Shown here piece by piece: positions 40,432 through 48,386 of a stretch of 64,000 bases of DNA; the first letter of the stretch is position 1, and each line of letters opens with the position of its first letter. Location: the NCBI GenBank assembly GCA_032388755.1, contig CP135593.1:620001-684000 (forward strand). The letters are read 5' to 3'. Made by a program: the position numbers and the translations under genes. The notes below the pieces were generated by a model. That model was not told where the DNA came from, made no database searches, and saw only the letters and a list, made by a program, of their open reading frames with translations. This stretch comes from Neisseria sp. DTU_2020_1000833_1_SI_GRL_NUU_006. Its GTDB lineage: Bacteria; Pseudomonadota; Gammaproteobacteria; Burkholderiales; Neisseriaceae.

Positions 40432-41163
40432 GCGGCGGATTGCTTATAAAAAAATTGTATAAAAATGATTGAATGGTTCTGTAATTGATAAATTCGACTG
40501 TCTAAACGGATTTAAGCTTTTGATTTAGCGTTTTATCATCATTTTTTTAAAAAAAAATTTACAAAAATTGTTGACAATAAATATTTGATAAATTAATTTT
40601 TTAAAAAATATGATGAGAAACCGAGGAAGGCATGAAAAATATTTTCATCCCAATTTTTCCTTTGTGCCGTCTGTTGCTTTAGCTGAATTTTCTTTACTGA
40701 TAGGGAAAGGGTTAAATTATAAGCTGCTGTCATTTATGTAAATAGTGAAAGTTGGCATTCGGAATTATCTTCTGCTATCTACATCCAGACAGACCCAGCA
40801 AGTTTATTTTCATTTCAACTGAACTTCAAGAAAATAATCGGAATAAGAATATGGGCTTGAGTATGGTAGGCATACCTTATGATATAAGAGAAAAGGCAGA
40901 ATTGTATGGTAACGTCAGTTATTTATGGGAGGAAAGCCGTAATTTAAATGGTATGCTTAAAATAAAGCCAAGGATAAGAGCCTATAAAATATCAATTAGG
41001 GATTAATTATACTGCTGTTTAGGACGGTGAAAATCCGGCTTTATTAAATCATTTGTTGGCGGAGTTATAGGAGGAGCTGCTGGTGGATGTTCGCCATCAT
41101 ATTTATCTGCATCTTCTCCATCAAGAAAACCGCTGCTGACTCCAATTTGAATGGTGATGCGAA

Positions 41164-41328
41164 ATGTCAAATTTGTACATAACATTTGCTTTGGTGATTG
41201 CATTCAATATTATTTTACGCAAATTATATAAAAAATTTGCTTGTAAAAATGGTTGGTGTGAGTTCATCTATTATTTTGTTATCTTTTTTCTTAATGTTTA
41301 CATATTTGTTCGTTATGTGAAATGGTGA
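41164..41328 (+). CDS. Possible 54-residue two-helix membrane protein
   Basis: Starts 'MSNLYITFALVIAFNIIL' and has two hydrophobic helices (about 4-18 and 34-50) separated by a basic, Cys-containing turn ('KKFACKNGWCE'). GGTGATG lies nearby upstream. A+T-rich sequence yields hydrophobic frames by chance, so confidence is low. Its size and layout resemble small bacteriocin immunity proteins. Confidence 0.25.
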   Translation: MSNLYITFALVIAFNIILRKLYKKFACKNGWCEFIYYFVIFFLNVYIFVRYVKW

Positions 41329-41530
41329 GATATACGGCAGTTAAGATGATATATGCTGTTGTATATTTATTCTTGGTGAATATGATGAGGATGGTGTTGC
41401 TTTTTTATATAAATTATTTATGAGGAAGATGCTGAACGTGATACGTCTTTTTTTACTTGAAGTCCGAAACGTCAGACAGAGTCCGCGGTCGGACAGATAA
41501 AATGGTGGCGTGCATTTTGAATTTGAGCCA

Positions 41531-41566
41531 ATAAGGTTGTCTGAAAATTTTTTTAGACGACCTTTT
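41531..41566. terminator. Degenerate uptake-sequence hairpin
   Basis: AAGGTTGTCTGAAAA and TTTTAGACGACCTT: one change in the left copy and a deleted C in the right one. Confidence 0.6.
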
Positions 41567-41591
41567 GGCTCAAATCCTTCATCGCCGAAAC

Positions 41592-41620
41592 CTCACAACT
41601 CCTTAAAAATCAGCTATAAT
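41592..41620 (+). promoter_or_regulatory. Candidate sigma-70 promoter of hisS
   Basis: CTCACA, 17 bases, TATAAT (41615-41620), 36 bases before the hisS ATG. Perfect -10 and spacing. Confidence 0.5.
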
Positions 41621-41655
41621 TGCCGACTATTTTGATTACGGTATCCCTATTTGAA

Positions 41656-42951
41656 ATGGCACAAAAAATCCAATCCGTCAAAGGCATGAACGACCTTTTG
41701 CCCGTCGAACAAAAAGATTTCAAGTTGACCGCTGCGTTTTGGCAGGCATTTGAAGATGTGGTCGGCCGCTGGACGCGTGCTTATGGTTATCAGCAAATCC
41801 GTACGCCGATTGTCGAGCAGACGGGTTTGTTTGTCCGCTCCATCGGCGAAGAAACCGATGTGGTCGGCAAGGAAATGTATACCTTTTCCGATTCCAACGA
41901 CTCTTTGAGCCTGAGCCTGCGGCCGGAAGGTACGGCATCCTGCCTGCGTGCGGTGGTCGAACACAATCTGTTGTACAACAGCCCGCAAAAGCTGTGGTAC
42001 ATGGGTCCGATGTTCCGCCGCGAGCGTCCGCAAAAAGGACGTTATCGCCAGTTTCATCAGGTCGGTATCGAGGCTTTGGGTTTTGAAGGCCCGGACATCG
42101 ACGCGGAAATCATCGCGATGTCGGCGGATTTGTGGGACAAGCTGGGTATCCGCGATTACCTGACTTTGGAAATCAACAGCTTGGGCAACCGAGAAGAACG
42201 TGCGGCGCACCGTGCGGCTTTGGTCGAATATCTGACCCGTTATGAAGACAAATTGGATGAAGACAGCAAACGTCGTCTGAAAACCAATCCGTTGCGCGTT
42301 TTGGATTCTAAAAATCCCGATTTGCAGGAAATCTGCAATGCCGCGCCGCATTTGACTGATTATCTGGGCGAGGAATCGCGCAATCATTACAGCCGTTTCA
42401 AAGCCATGCTGGAAGGCTTGGGCATTCAATATGTTGAAAATCCGCGGCTGGTGCGCGGCTTGGATTATTACAACCAAACCGTTTTTGAATGGACGACCGA
42501 CAAACTCGGCGCGCAGGCGACGGTGTGCGGCGGTGGCCGTTACGACGGTTTGATTGAAGAGCTTGGCGGCAAGCCTGCGCCGTCCATCGGTTTTGCGATG
42601 GGTATCGAGCGGCTGCTGCTGCTGGTTAGCGAATACGGTTCGCTGGAAGTCAATGCCGCACCTGACGTGTACGCCATGCATCAGGGCGAGGGTGCGGATT
42701 TGCAAGTGATGAAATACGCGCAAGCCTTACGCGCACAAGGTTTCAACGTGATGCAGCATTCCGGCTATCAAAGCCTGAAAGCGCAAATGAAAAAAGCCGA
42801 CAACAGCGGCGCGCGTTTTGCCCTAATTGTTGCGCAAGACGAATTGGCGAACGGTACGGTTACGCTTAAAGACATGAACGGCGCACACGGTCAGCAAACC
42901 GTCGCCGCCGACGATTTAATCCACACTTTACAACAATGGAAGAACGCATAA
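41656..42951 (+). CDS. hisS: Histidyl-tRNA synthetase
   Basis: 431 residues from the ATG at 41656 ('MAQKIQSVKGMNDLLP'); the 12 in-frame codons upstream are leader. Class II motifs: motif 1 around 'YQQIRTPIVEQTGLF', motif 2 'MFRRERPQKGRYRQFHQ', HisS-specific 'LVRGLDYYNQTVFEW' and 'GGGRYDGLI', motif 3 'SIGFAMGIERL'. yfgM follows immediately after the stop. Confidence 0.95.
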   Translation: MAQKIQSVKGMNDLLPVEQKDFKLTAAFWQAFEDVVGRWTRAYGYQQIRTPIVEQTGLFVRSIGEETDVVGKEMYTFSDSNDSLSLSLRPEGTASCLRAVVEHNLLYNSPQKLWYMGPMFRRERPQKGRYRQFHQVGIEALGFEGPDIDAEIIAMSADLWDKLGIRDYLTLEINSLGNREERAAHRAALVEYLTRYEDKLDEDSKRRLKTNPLRVLDSKNPDLQEICNAAPHLTDYLGEESRNHYSRFKAMLEGLGIQYVENPRLVRGLDYYNQTVFEWTTDKLGAQATVCGGGRYDGLIEELGGKPAPSIGFAMGIERLLLLVSEYGSLEVNAAPDVYAMHQGEGADLQVMKYAQALRAQGFNVMQHSGYQSLKAQMKKADNSGARFALIVAQDELANGTVTLKDMNGAHGQQTVAADDLIHTLQQWKNA

Positions 42952-43581
42952 ATGGCAGCCCATCTCGAAGAACAACAAGAATTAGACAATTTTAAATACT
43001 TTTGGAAAAGTACCGGCCGATGGCTGTTTGCCCTGCTGATCGCGGCGGCATTGGGCTATTTGGGCTATACCATGTATAAGAGCCATAAAGCCTCGCAAAG
43101 TCAGGAAGCTGCCGAAGTATTGGCGAAAATCGTCGATAAAATGCAGGCAAAAGCCTCGCAAGCCGAAGTGAATGCCGATTTGACCAACCTCCAGCAAAAT
43201 TACCCGGACTCCATTGCCGCCGCGCAAGCGACGCTGATGGCGGCTGCGACCGAATATGATGCCCGCCGTTACGATGTGGCGGAAGGTCATCTGAACTGGG
43301 TGTTGAAAAACCAAAAAGCCCCGCTGGTTCAAGCATTGGCGGCGCAGCGTTTGGGCATCGTCCTGTTGCAGCAGAAAAAATACGATGCCGCGATTGCCGC
43401 CTTGAATACGAAAGTTGAAGCAGATTTCGAGCCGCTGCTTTTGGAAGCGAAAGGCGATGTTTATGCCGCGCAAAACAAAACCAAAGAAGCCGCGCAAAGC
43501 TATCAGCAGGCTTTGGAAAAGCTGCCTAAAGACGCTATCGAACGCGAATTGCTTCAAATGAAGCTGGATTCGCAAAAATAA
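42952..43581 (+). CDS. yfgM: YfgM-family TPR protein (SecYEG/periplasmic chaperone partner)
   Basis: 209 residues: short cytoplasmic start, one membrane helix at about 24-42, then a periplasmic TPR-like domain ('AALNTKVEADFEPLLLEAKGD', 'AAQSYQQALEKLP'). YfgM is an ancillary subunit of the Sec translocon. ATG directly follows the hisS stop. In related genomes this operon continues to bamB or der; here the opposite-strand bacteriocin cassette intervenes. Confidence 0.87.
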   Translation: MAAHLEEQQELDNFKYFWKSTGRWLFALLIAAALGYLGYTMYKSHKASQSQEAAEVLAKIVDKMQAKASQAEVNADLTNLQQNYPDSIAAAQATLMAAATEYDARRYDVAEGHLNWVLKNQKAPLVQALAAQRLGIVLLQQKKYDAAIAALNTKVEADFEPLLLEAKGDVYAAQNKTKEAAQSYQQALEKLPKDAIERELLQMKLDSQK

Positions 43582-43604
43582 AATAAGGTTGTTTGAAAGG
43601 CAAA

Positions 43605-43796
43605 TTATCTGTTTTTAGATTTTAGTAGAAAGCACATAGGCACGATATAAATAATCGTGCTGATAAGCAGTCCGACTATGATTTTAAGCGGTTGATCTGT
43701 ACGATAAACTCCGAAAAGCAAGCCGATACCTAAATTCACAGGGGGGAAAATCAATAGCGATGCAAAAATAAATTTCTTCATGATATGAAAATCCAT
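43605..43796 (-). CDS. Small two-helix membrane protein, candidate bacteriocin immunity protein
   Basis: 63 residues from ATG 43796, or 58 from the ATG at 43781 ('MKKFIFASLLIF'), which looks the better start. Two hydrophobic helices (about 6-28 and 38-56) with a short charged loop ('YRTDQPLK') and a basic end. No family recognised. It is transcribed 46 bases after the double-glycine peptide gene, the usual place and size of an immunity protein; that role is inference from position. Confidence 0.6.
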   Translation of the reverse strand: MDFHIMKKFIFASLLIFPPVNLGIGLLFGVYRTDQPLKIIVGLLISTIIYIVPMCFLLKSKNR

Positions 43797-43803
43797 GAAA
43801 CAT

Positions 43804-43835
43804 GAAATATGACAGGCTGAGGCCTGCCATATTTC
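43804..43835 (-). promoter_or_regulatory. Strong hairpin between bacteriocin and immunity genes
   Basis: GAAATATGGCAGGC, four-base loop, GCCTGTCATATTTC on the minus strand: 14 pairs, one of them G-U in RNA, and no following T-run. It could process the transcript or lower expression of the downstream gene. Confidence 0.6.
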
Positions 43836-43842
43836 AAATCAA

Positions 43843-44076
43843 TTACCACCAACAACTTGCTATATGAGAGGCGGCACCACCGACAGCTCCTAATACGAAG
43901 CCTGAAGCAGCTCCTAAACCTGTACCGATACCAGGGGTTACCGACCCCATACCTGCGCCAATAATAGCAGAGCCGATTGCTCCTTGCGCTATTGACTTGC
44001 CATAGTTTTTCCAACTGCAACTGTTTTCGCTACCACCAAAAATTTGACTTAATTCTTGAGAAGATAAAGTTTCCAT
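43843..44076 (-). CDS. Double-glycine-leader bacteriocin-like peptide
   Basis: 77 residues. The first 15 form a textbook class II leader, 'METLSSQELSQIFGG', which fits LSxxELxxIxGG exactly; cleavage after Gly15 would leave a 62-residue peptide. The mature part is Gly/Ala-rich and hydrophobic with GxxxG patterns ('GAIGSAIIGAGMG', 'GFVLGAVGGAASH'), as in two-peptide pore-forming bacteriocins and class II microcins, and has one Cys near each end (20 and 75) that could form a disulfide. SD AAGGAT is correctly spaced. Export needs an ABC transporter with a C39 peptidase, which is not in this window. Bacteriocin activity is inferred. Confidence 0.78.
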   Translation of the reverse strand: METLSSQELSQIFGGSENSCSWKNYGKSIAQGAIGSAIIGAGMGSVTPGIGTGLGAASGFVLGAVGGAASHIASCWW

Positions 44077-44347
44077 AATTCAGTATCCTTTTGCAAGATT
44101 AATAACGAAATAAGAATCAAAACTATCTGATTCGTTTTTTTTTGATTCTTGTTTTTGTCAAAATTCTTATTTTTATATAAATAATCGTAAAAAAAATAAA
44201 TAAATTTGTTTATTTTAATTCGATAATAGAAAAATAAAATAAATATTGAGATAGCTTTTGTTGATTTCTCCAACCTGTGTTTTGAAAACACCTGCTCGTG
44301 TTGCAGGTTCGCTTCCGAACCGACACTTGATACAGAAAGACCTCATC
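44077..44347. other. Very A+T-rich promoter region between the bacteriocin gene and der
   Basis: Divergent intergenic region. On the minus strand TTGACA lies at 44156-44161 and a run of nine A at 44135-44143, but no -10 box is found at normal spacing; GATAGT (44122-44127) is 28 bases away. No further ORF is supported. Confidence 0.4.
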
Positions 44348-45805
44348 ATGAAACCCACCATCGCCCTTGTCGGCCGCCCGAACGTCGGCAAATCCACCTT
44401 GTTCAACCGCCTGACGCGCACCAAAGACGCGCTTGTGCACGACCTGCCCGGCCTGACCCGCGACCGCCATTACGGACACGGCAAAATCGGCAGCAAACCT
44501 TATCTCGTCATCGATACTGGCGGTTTCGAGCCGGTTGTGGACAGCGGGATTTTGCACGAAATGGCGAAGCAGACTTTGCAGGCTGTCGATGAAGCCGACG
44601 CCGTTGTGTTCTTGGTGGACGGCCGCACCGGCTTGACCCCGCAAGACAAAATTATTGCCGACCGCCTGCGCCAAAGCCCGCGCCCCGTTTATCTGGCGGT
44701 AAACAAAGGCGAGGGCGGCAACAGAGCCGTGCTTGCCGCCGAGTTTTACGAGCTGGCATTGGGCGAGCCGCACGTTATTTCCGGTGCGCACGGCGACGGC
44801 GTGTATTACCTGATTGAAGAAATTTTAGAAAACTTCCCTGAGCCTGAAGCCGAAGAAGCTGATGTAAAACATCCCGTTTTTGCCGTTATCGGTCGTCCGA
44901 ATGTCGGCAAATCCACGCTGGTTAACGCCATTCTCGGCGAAGAGCGCGTGATTGCCTTCGATATGGCAGGCACGACGCGCGACAGCATCCACATTGATTT
45001 TGAACGCGAAGGCAAACCGTTTACCATCATCGATACCGCAGGCGTTCGACGTCGCGGCAAAGTTGATGAAGCGGTGGAAAAGTTCTCCGTTATCAAAGCC
45101 ATGCAGGCGGTTGAAGCGGCAAACGTTGCCGTTTTGGTGTTGGACGCGCAGCAGGACATCGCCGACCAAGATGCCACGATTGCCGGTTTCGCCTTGGAAG
45201 CAGGGCGTGCGCTGGTGGTTGCCGTCAATAAATGGGACGGTATCAGCGAAGAGCGGCGCGAGCAGATTAAACGCGACATTTCCCGCAAACTATATTTCCT
45301 CGATTTTGCCAAGTTCCACTTCATTTCCGCATTGAAAGAACGCGGTATCGACGGATTGTTCGACAGCATTCAGGCAGCCTACAACGCCGCCATGATTAAG
45401 ATGCCGACGCCGAAAATCACCCGCGTCCTGCAAAGCGCCATCGAACGCCAACAGCCGCCGCGCGCAGGTTTGGTGCGCCCGAAAATGCGTTATGCCCACC
45501 AAGGCGGCATGAACCCGCCCGTGATTGTGGTACACGGTAATTCTCTGCACGCGATTTCCGACAGCTATACGCGCTACCTGACCCAGACGTTCCGCAAAGC
45601 CTTCAACCTGCAAGGCACGCCGCTGCGGATTCAATACAATGTTTCGGAAAATCCGTATGAAAATGCGGAAGACAAACCGAAGAAAAAACCGCTGCGCCGC
45701 GTCAGCCTGAGCAACCGCATCGAAAAACGCGAAGGCCGCAAGGAAGAGAAAAACCGTTTTAAAAAGAAAACCAAAGTCAGCGTGAAAAAACAGCACAGCA
45801 AATAA
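44348..45805 (+). CDS. der: Ribosome-assembly GTPase Der (EngA)
   Basis: Two tandem GTPase domains and a KH-like domain needed for 50S assembly. 485 residues from ATG 44348. First domain: 'GRPNVGKSTLFNRL' (G1), 'DLPGLTRD' (G2 area) and 'DTGG' (G3), 'VNKGEG' (G4). Second: 'GRPNVGKSTLVNAI', 'DMAGTTRDS', 'DTAGVRRRG', 'NKWDG'. C-terminal KH region and a long basic tail ('KKKPLRRVSLSNRIEKREGRK'). The upstream in-frame ATG at 44258 would start in the A+T-rich island. Confidence 0.95.
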   Translation: MKPTIALVGRPNVGKSTLFNRLTRTKDALVHDLPGLTRDRHYGHGKIGSKPYLVIDTGGFEPVVDSGILHEMAKQTLQAVDEADAVVFLVDGRTGLTPQDKIIADRLRQSPRPVYLAVNKGEGGNRAVLAAEFYELALGEPHVISGAHGDGVYYLIEEILENFPEPEAEEADVKHPVFAVIGRPNVGKSTLVNAILGEERVIAFDMAGTTRDSIHIDFEREGKPFTIIDTAGVRRRGKVDEAVEKFSVIKAMQAVEAANVAVLVLDAQQDIADQDATIAGFALEAGRALVVAVNKWDGISEERREQIKRDISRKLYFLDFAKFHFISALKERGIDGLFDSIQAAYNAAMIKMPTPKITRVLQSAIERQQPPRAGLVRPKMRYAHQGGMNPPVIVVHGNSLHAISDSYTRYLTQTFRKAFNLQGTPLRIQYNVSENPYENAEDKPKKKPLRRVSLSNRIEKREGRKEEKNRFKKKTKVSVKKQHSK

Positions 45806-45845
45806 ATCTGACGGAACAAGGGGTGCACCGCGAGTGTGCCCCTTT

Positions 45846-45952
45846 TATAGTGGATTAAATTTAAACCAGTACGGCGTTGCCTCGCCTTGCCGTACTATTT
45901 GTACTGTCTGCGGCTTCGTCGCCTTGTCCTGATTTAAATTTAATCCACTATA
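45846..45952. repeat. Correia repeat enclosed element (CREE), short form
   Basis: 107 bp bounded by TATAGTGGATTAA and TTAATCCACTATA. It has the same ends and inner ACCAGTACGGCGTTG as the long copy at 37719 but lacks the central block of about 50 bp; this is the known 104-108 bp CREE class. It follows der. Confidence 0.9.
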
Positions 45953-46045
45953 GATTGCGGTCGGGACGAATAGGGCGGTTGGGGATGAATCCTCTTGAAG
46001 ATGGTTTGATAAGATGTTGTAACGGAAAGGTTTTATCCGAAAACA

Positions 46046-46057
46046 AGGTCGTCTGAA
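46046..46057 (+). repeat. Single DNA uptake sequence
   Basis: Perfect unpaired AGGTCGTCTGAA in the 470-base gap between der and hfq; otherwise the gap holds the CREE and the hfq promoter, and no gene. Confidence 0.85.
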
Positions 46058-46191
46058 AATCCAAATCTGCCGACCTGTTCCCTATGGTAAAAATCGTTTG
46101 TATTAAAATGATTTGTATAACGCATTTGGGTAAAAAATCGTTGGAACGCCCGTCGTTTGATAGAGGTTTGCATATTCTTACGGAAAAATAG

Positions 46192-46221
46192 TTGGTAATT
46201 TTTCTCGTTCGGGTCTACAAT
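46192..46221 (+). promoter_or_regulatory. Candidate hfq promoter
   Basis: TTGGTA, 18 bases, TACAAT (46216-46221), about 56 bases before the hfq ATG. Confidence 0.4.
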
Positions 46222-46277
46222 CCGACTCATGTTCGTTTTCAAAACGATTTCAAAATCATAATAATGGAGCTTAGAAT

Positions 46278-46568
46278 ATGACAGCTAAAGGACAAATGTT
46301 ACAAGATCCTTTTTTGAATGCGTTGCGTAAAGAGCACGTTCCGGTTTCGATTTATCTGGTCAACGGTATCAAACTGCAAGGCCAAGTCGAGTCGTTTGAC
46401 CAATACGTCGTTCTGCTGCGTAATACTTCCGTTACCCAAATGGTTTATAAACACGCCATCTCAACGATCGTTCCTGCCCGTGCCGTAAGCCTGCAACACG
46501 AGAACAAACCCCAAGCCGCTGCGGCTGCCCCGGTTCAAGTTGAGACCGTGCAACAACCTGCCGAATAA
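46278..46568 (+). CDS. hfq: RNA chaperone Hfq
   Basis: 96 residues. Sm1 motif 'DPFLNALRKEHVPVSIYLVN' with the conserved Gln-Asp before it, Sm2 motif 'YKHAISTIVPAR' with the Tyr-Lys-His signature that binds uridine stretches, and a short Ala/Gln/Pro-rich tail. Its own terminator follows. Confidence 0.95.
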   Translation: MTAKGQMLQDPFLNALRKEHVPVSIYLVNGIKLQGQVESFDQYVVLLRNTSVTQMVYKHAISTIVPARAVSLQHENKPQAAAAAPVQVETVQQPAE

Positions 46569-46594
46569 TGTATGTAACGCATTAATCGATTCTG

Positions 46595-46627
46595 ATACCT
46601 TACCGCTTGGCCGGTAAGGTATTTTTA
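46595..46627 (+). terminator. Rho-independent terminator of hfq
   Basis: ATACCTTACCG, six-base loop, CGGTAAGGTAT, then TTTT; about 30 bases after the hfq stop. Confidence 0.85.
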
Positions 46628-46658
46628 TTTTCAGACGTCCCCTGTACGGTTTCATCTT

Positions 46659-47228
46659 ATGCAGCTCGAAAACATCCTCCCTTTTGCACACTCGCTTCTC
46701 AAACAAGCCTTAAAACCTGATGCCCGCGCTTTGGACGGTACGGCGGGAAACGGCAACGATACGCTGATGTTGGCGCGTTCGATCGGCAGCGGCGGGAAAG
46801 TGTGGGCGTTTGATATTCAAGAGCAGGCATTGGCAAACACCCGAATGCGCTTGGAAGAAGCCGGCATGGCGGATAGGGTGGAACTGATATTGGACGGACA
46901 TGAAAATCTAGCCACCTACATCCGCGAACCGCTGGACGTGGCGGTATTCAATTTCGGCTGGCTGCCTGGCGGCGATAAAAGTTGTACGACAAAAGCGGCA
47001 ACCAGTATCCGCGCGTTGACATCCGCCTTATCGCTGCTGAAAACGAGCGGGCTGGCGGTTGCCGTCCTGTATCCCGGGCATGAGGCGGGGCAGCATGAAG
47101 CGCAGGCAATCGAAGATTGGGCGCGGCAGCTGCCGCAGGATGAATTTACCGTTTTGCGTTATGGTTTTATCAACCGCCGCAACTGCCCGCCGTATTTGTT
47201 GGCGTTTGAAAAGTTACGTCAAGAATGA
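46659..47228 (+). CDS. Class I SAM-dependent methyltransferase, YtqB/MnmM-like
   Basis: 189 residues of the family once labelled rRNA methylase (PF06962). SAM-binding loop 'LDGTAGNGNDTLMLAR' near 27, acidic 'AFDIQEQAL' near 50, 'NFGWLPGGDKSCTTKA' near 105, and 'VLYPGHEAGQHEAQAIEDWA' near 140, all family marks. Family members YtqB/MnmM modify the wobble uridine of some tRNAs; the substrate here is inferred. Confidence 0.85.
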   Translation: MQLENILPFAHSLLKQALKPDARALDGTAGNGNDTLMLARSIGSGGKVWAFDIQEQALANTRMRLEEAGMADRVELILDGHENLATYIREPLDVAVFNFGWLPGGDKSCTTKAATSIRALTSALSLLKTSGLAVAVLYPGHEAGQHEAQAIEDWARQLPQDEFTVLRYGFINRRNCPPYLLAFEKLRQE

Positions 47229-47280
47229 AGGTTTGGGGTAGAATAGGCGCTTCTTTCAAAAACAATAACGTGCGACCGCT

Positions 47281-47655
47281 ATGCAATATCTGTTTGTAAA
47301 ATACAGCCATCAGATTTTCGTCACCATCACCATTTTGGTGTTCAATATCCGCTTCTTCCTGCTTTGGCGGCATCCTGACAAACCTTTGGCGGGCATCTGG
47401 AAAGCCCTTCCCCACCTCAACGACACCATGCTGCTCTTTACCGGCTTGTGGCTGATGAAGATTACCCACTTTTCGCCCTTCAACGCGCCCTGGCTCGGCA
47501 GCAAAATCCTGCTGCTGCTGGTTTACATCGGGCTGGGCATGGTCATGATGCGCGCCCGTCCGCGTTCGCCGAAGTTTTATACCGTTTATGTTTTGGCAAT
47601 GGCTTGCGTCGGTTGCATCGTCTATCTTGCCAAAACCAAAACGCTGCCGTTTTAA
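47281..47655 (+). CDS. SirB2-family membrane protein
   Basis: 124 residues, four hydrophobic helices with almost no loops, and conserved 'HPDKPLAGIWKALPHLNDTM' between helices one and two. SirB family proteins were named from Salmonella invasion-gene regulation, but the molecular role is unknown. folK begins 15 bases after the stop. Confidence 0.83.
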   Translation: MQYLFVKYSHQIFVTITILVFNIRFFLLWRHPDKPLAGIWKALPHLNDTMLLFTGLWLMKITHFSPFNAPWLGSKILLLLVYIGLGMVMMRARPRSPKFYTVYVLAMACVGCIVYLAKTKTLPF

Positions 47656-47670
47656 AAAGGTCGTCTGAAC

Positions 47671-48165
47671 ATGCCGCAAACCCAATTTGCCGTCATCGCA
47701 TTAGGCAGCAACCTTGCCGAACCCGCCCGCCAAGTCCGCGCCGCCTTGTCCGTGCTGGAGGCGCATCCGCAGATTCAAATCGAAAAAACTTCCTCGCTGT
47801 ATGTGACCGCGCCGGTCGGCTACGACGATCAGCCTGATTTCGTCAATGCCGTTTGTTCCGTCCGCACTTCATTGGACGGCGTTTCGCTGCTTGCCGTGTT
47901 GAACCGTATCGAGGCGGATTTCGGGCGGGAACGCACGTTCCGAAACGCCCCGCGCACATTGGATCTGGACATCATCGATTTTGACGGCATTTCCAGCAAC
48001 GACCCGCATCTGACCCTGCCGCATCCGCGCGCGCACGAACGCAGCTTTGTGATGAAGCCGCTGGCTGAAATCCTGCCCGATTTTGTTTTGGGCGAACACG
48101 GACGGGCGGCTGCTTTGGCGGCTGCTTTGGGAGATGAAGGCATACGTCTGTTGGAAGCTGTTTGA
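47671..48165 (+). CDS. folK: HPPK, 6-hydroxymethyl-7,8-dihydropterin pyrophosphokinase
   Basis: Folate biosynthesis. 164 residues with 'ALGSNLAEPARQVRAAL' at the start, 'VTAPVGYDDQPDFVNAV' and the HPPK signature 'RTLDLDIIDFDG' near 98, whose Asp residues hold the metals. A perfect uptake sequence (47658-47669) ends one base before the start codon and its AAAAAGG provides the ribosome site. Confidence 0.92.
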   Translation: MPQTQFAVIALGSNLAEPARQVRAALSVLEAHPQIQIEKTSSLYVTAPVGYDDQPDFVNAVCSVRTSLDGVSLLAVLNRIEADFGRERTFRNAPRTLDLDIIDFDGISSNDPHLTLPHPRAHERSFVMKPLAEILPDFVLGEHGRAAALAAALGDEGIRLLEAV

Positions 48166-48243
48166 AGCAAGGTAGTGAAATAAAAACGCCTGTTTGCTTT
48201 GATCGCGTGTCGAAGTTTCTATTTGAAGCAAGCTAGGTTCAAG

Positions 48244-48295
48244 AGGTCGTCTGAAAAGGGAAATGGCTTGGCAGTTTCCTTTTTCAGACGACCTT
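48244..48295. terminator. Inverted uptake-sequence pair with extended stem
   Basis: AGGTCGTCTGAAAAGGGAAA pairs with its near-complement TTTCCTTTTTCAGACGACCT, so the stem reaches about 19 bp. Confidence 0.82.
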
Positions 48296-48386
48296 TCAAG
48301 AAGGACGGCGGCAGGTTTGGGCAAATTCCGTCGGTCTGATAAAATGCCTCTTTCCAAAATATCAAAACAAAATCATTAATCAAACC

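Larger units (their letters stand above)
40432..41591. other. A+T-rich region of gene fragments
   Basis: No intact gene of normal size. An open frame 40752-41006 (+) ends in 'REKAELYGNVSYLWEESRNL', which looks like a beta-barrel strand pair from an outer-membrane protein and may be a fragment. A 66-codon frame at 41003-41203 (-) with Pro-rich 'PPAAPPITPPTND' has no ribosome site. On the + strand opposite it runs a Gly/Ala-rich frame, 'SFVGGVIGGAAGGCS', without start. A 54-codon membrane ORF at 41164 is listed separately. Base composition is far from the genome average, so the region is probably acquired and decaying. Confidence 0.45.

Noticed and set aside
41003..41203. 66-codon minus-strand frame with Pro-rich end
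   Set aside because: No ribosome site, no recognisable domain and no downstream partner; kept only as part of the fragment region.
44049..44291. 80-codon minus-strand frame overlapping the bacteriocin start
   Set aside because: Lys/Ile/Phe-rich product of A+T-rich DNA, out of frame with the well-supported double-glycine peptide whose ribosome site it covers.
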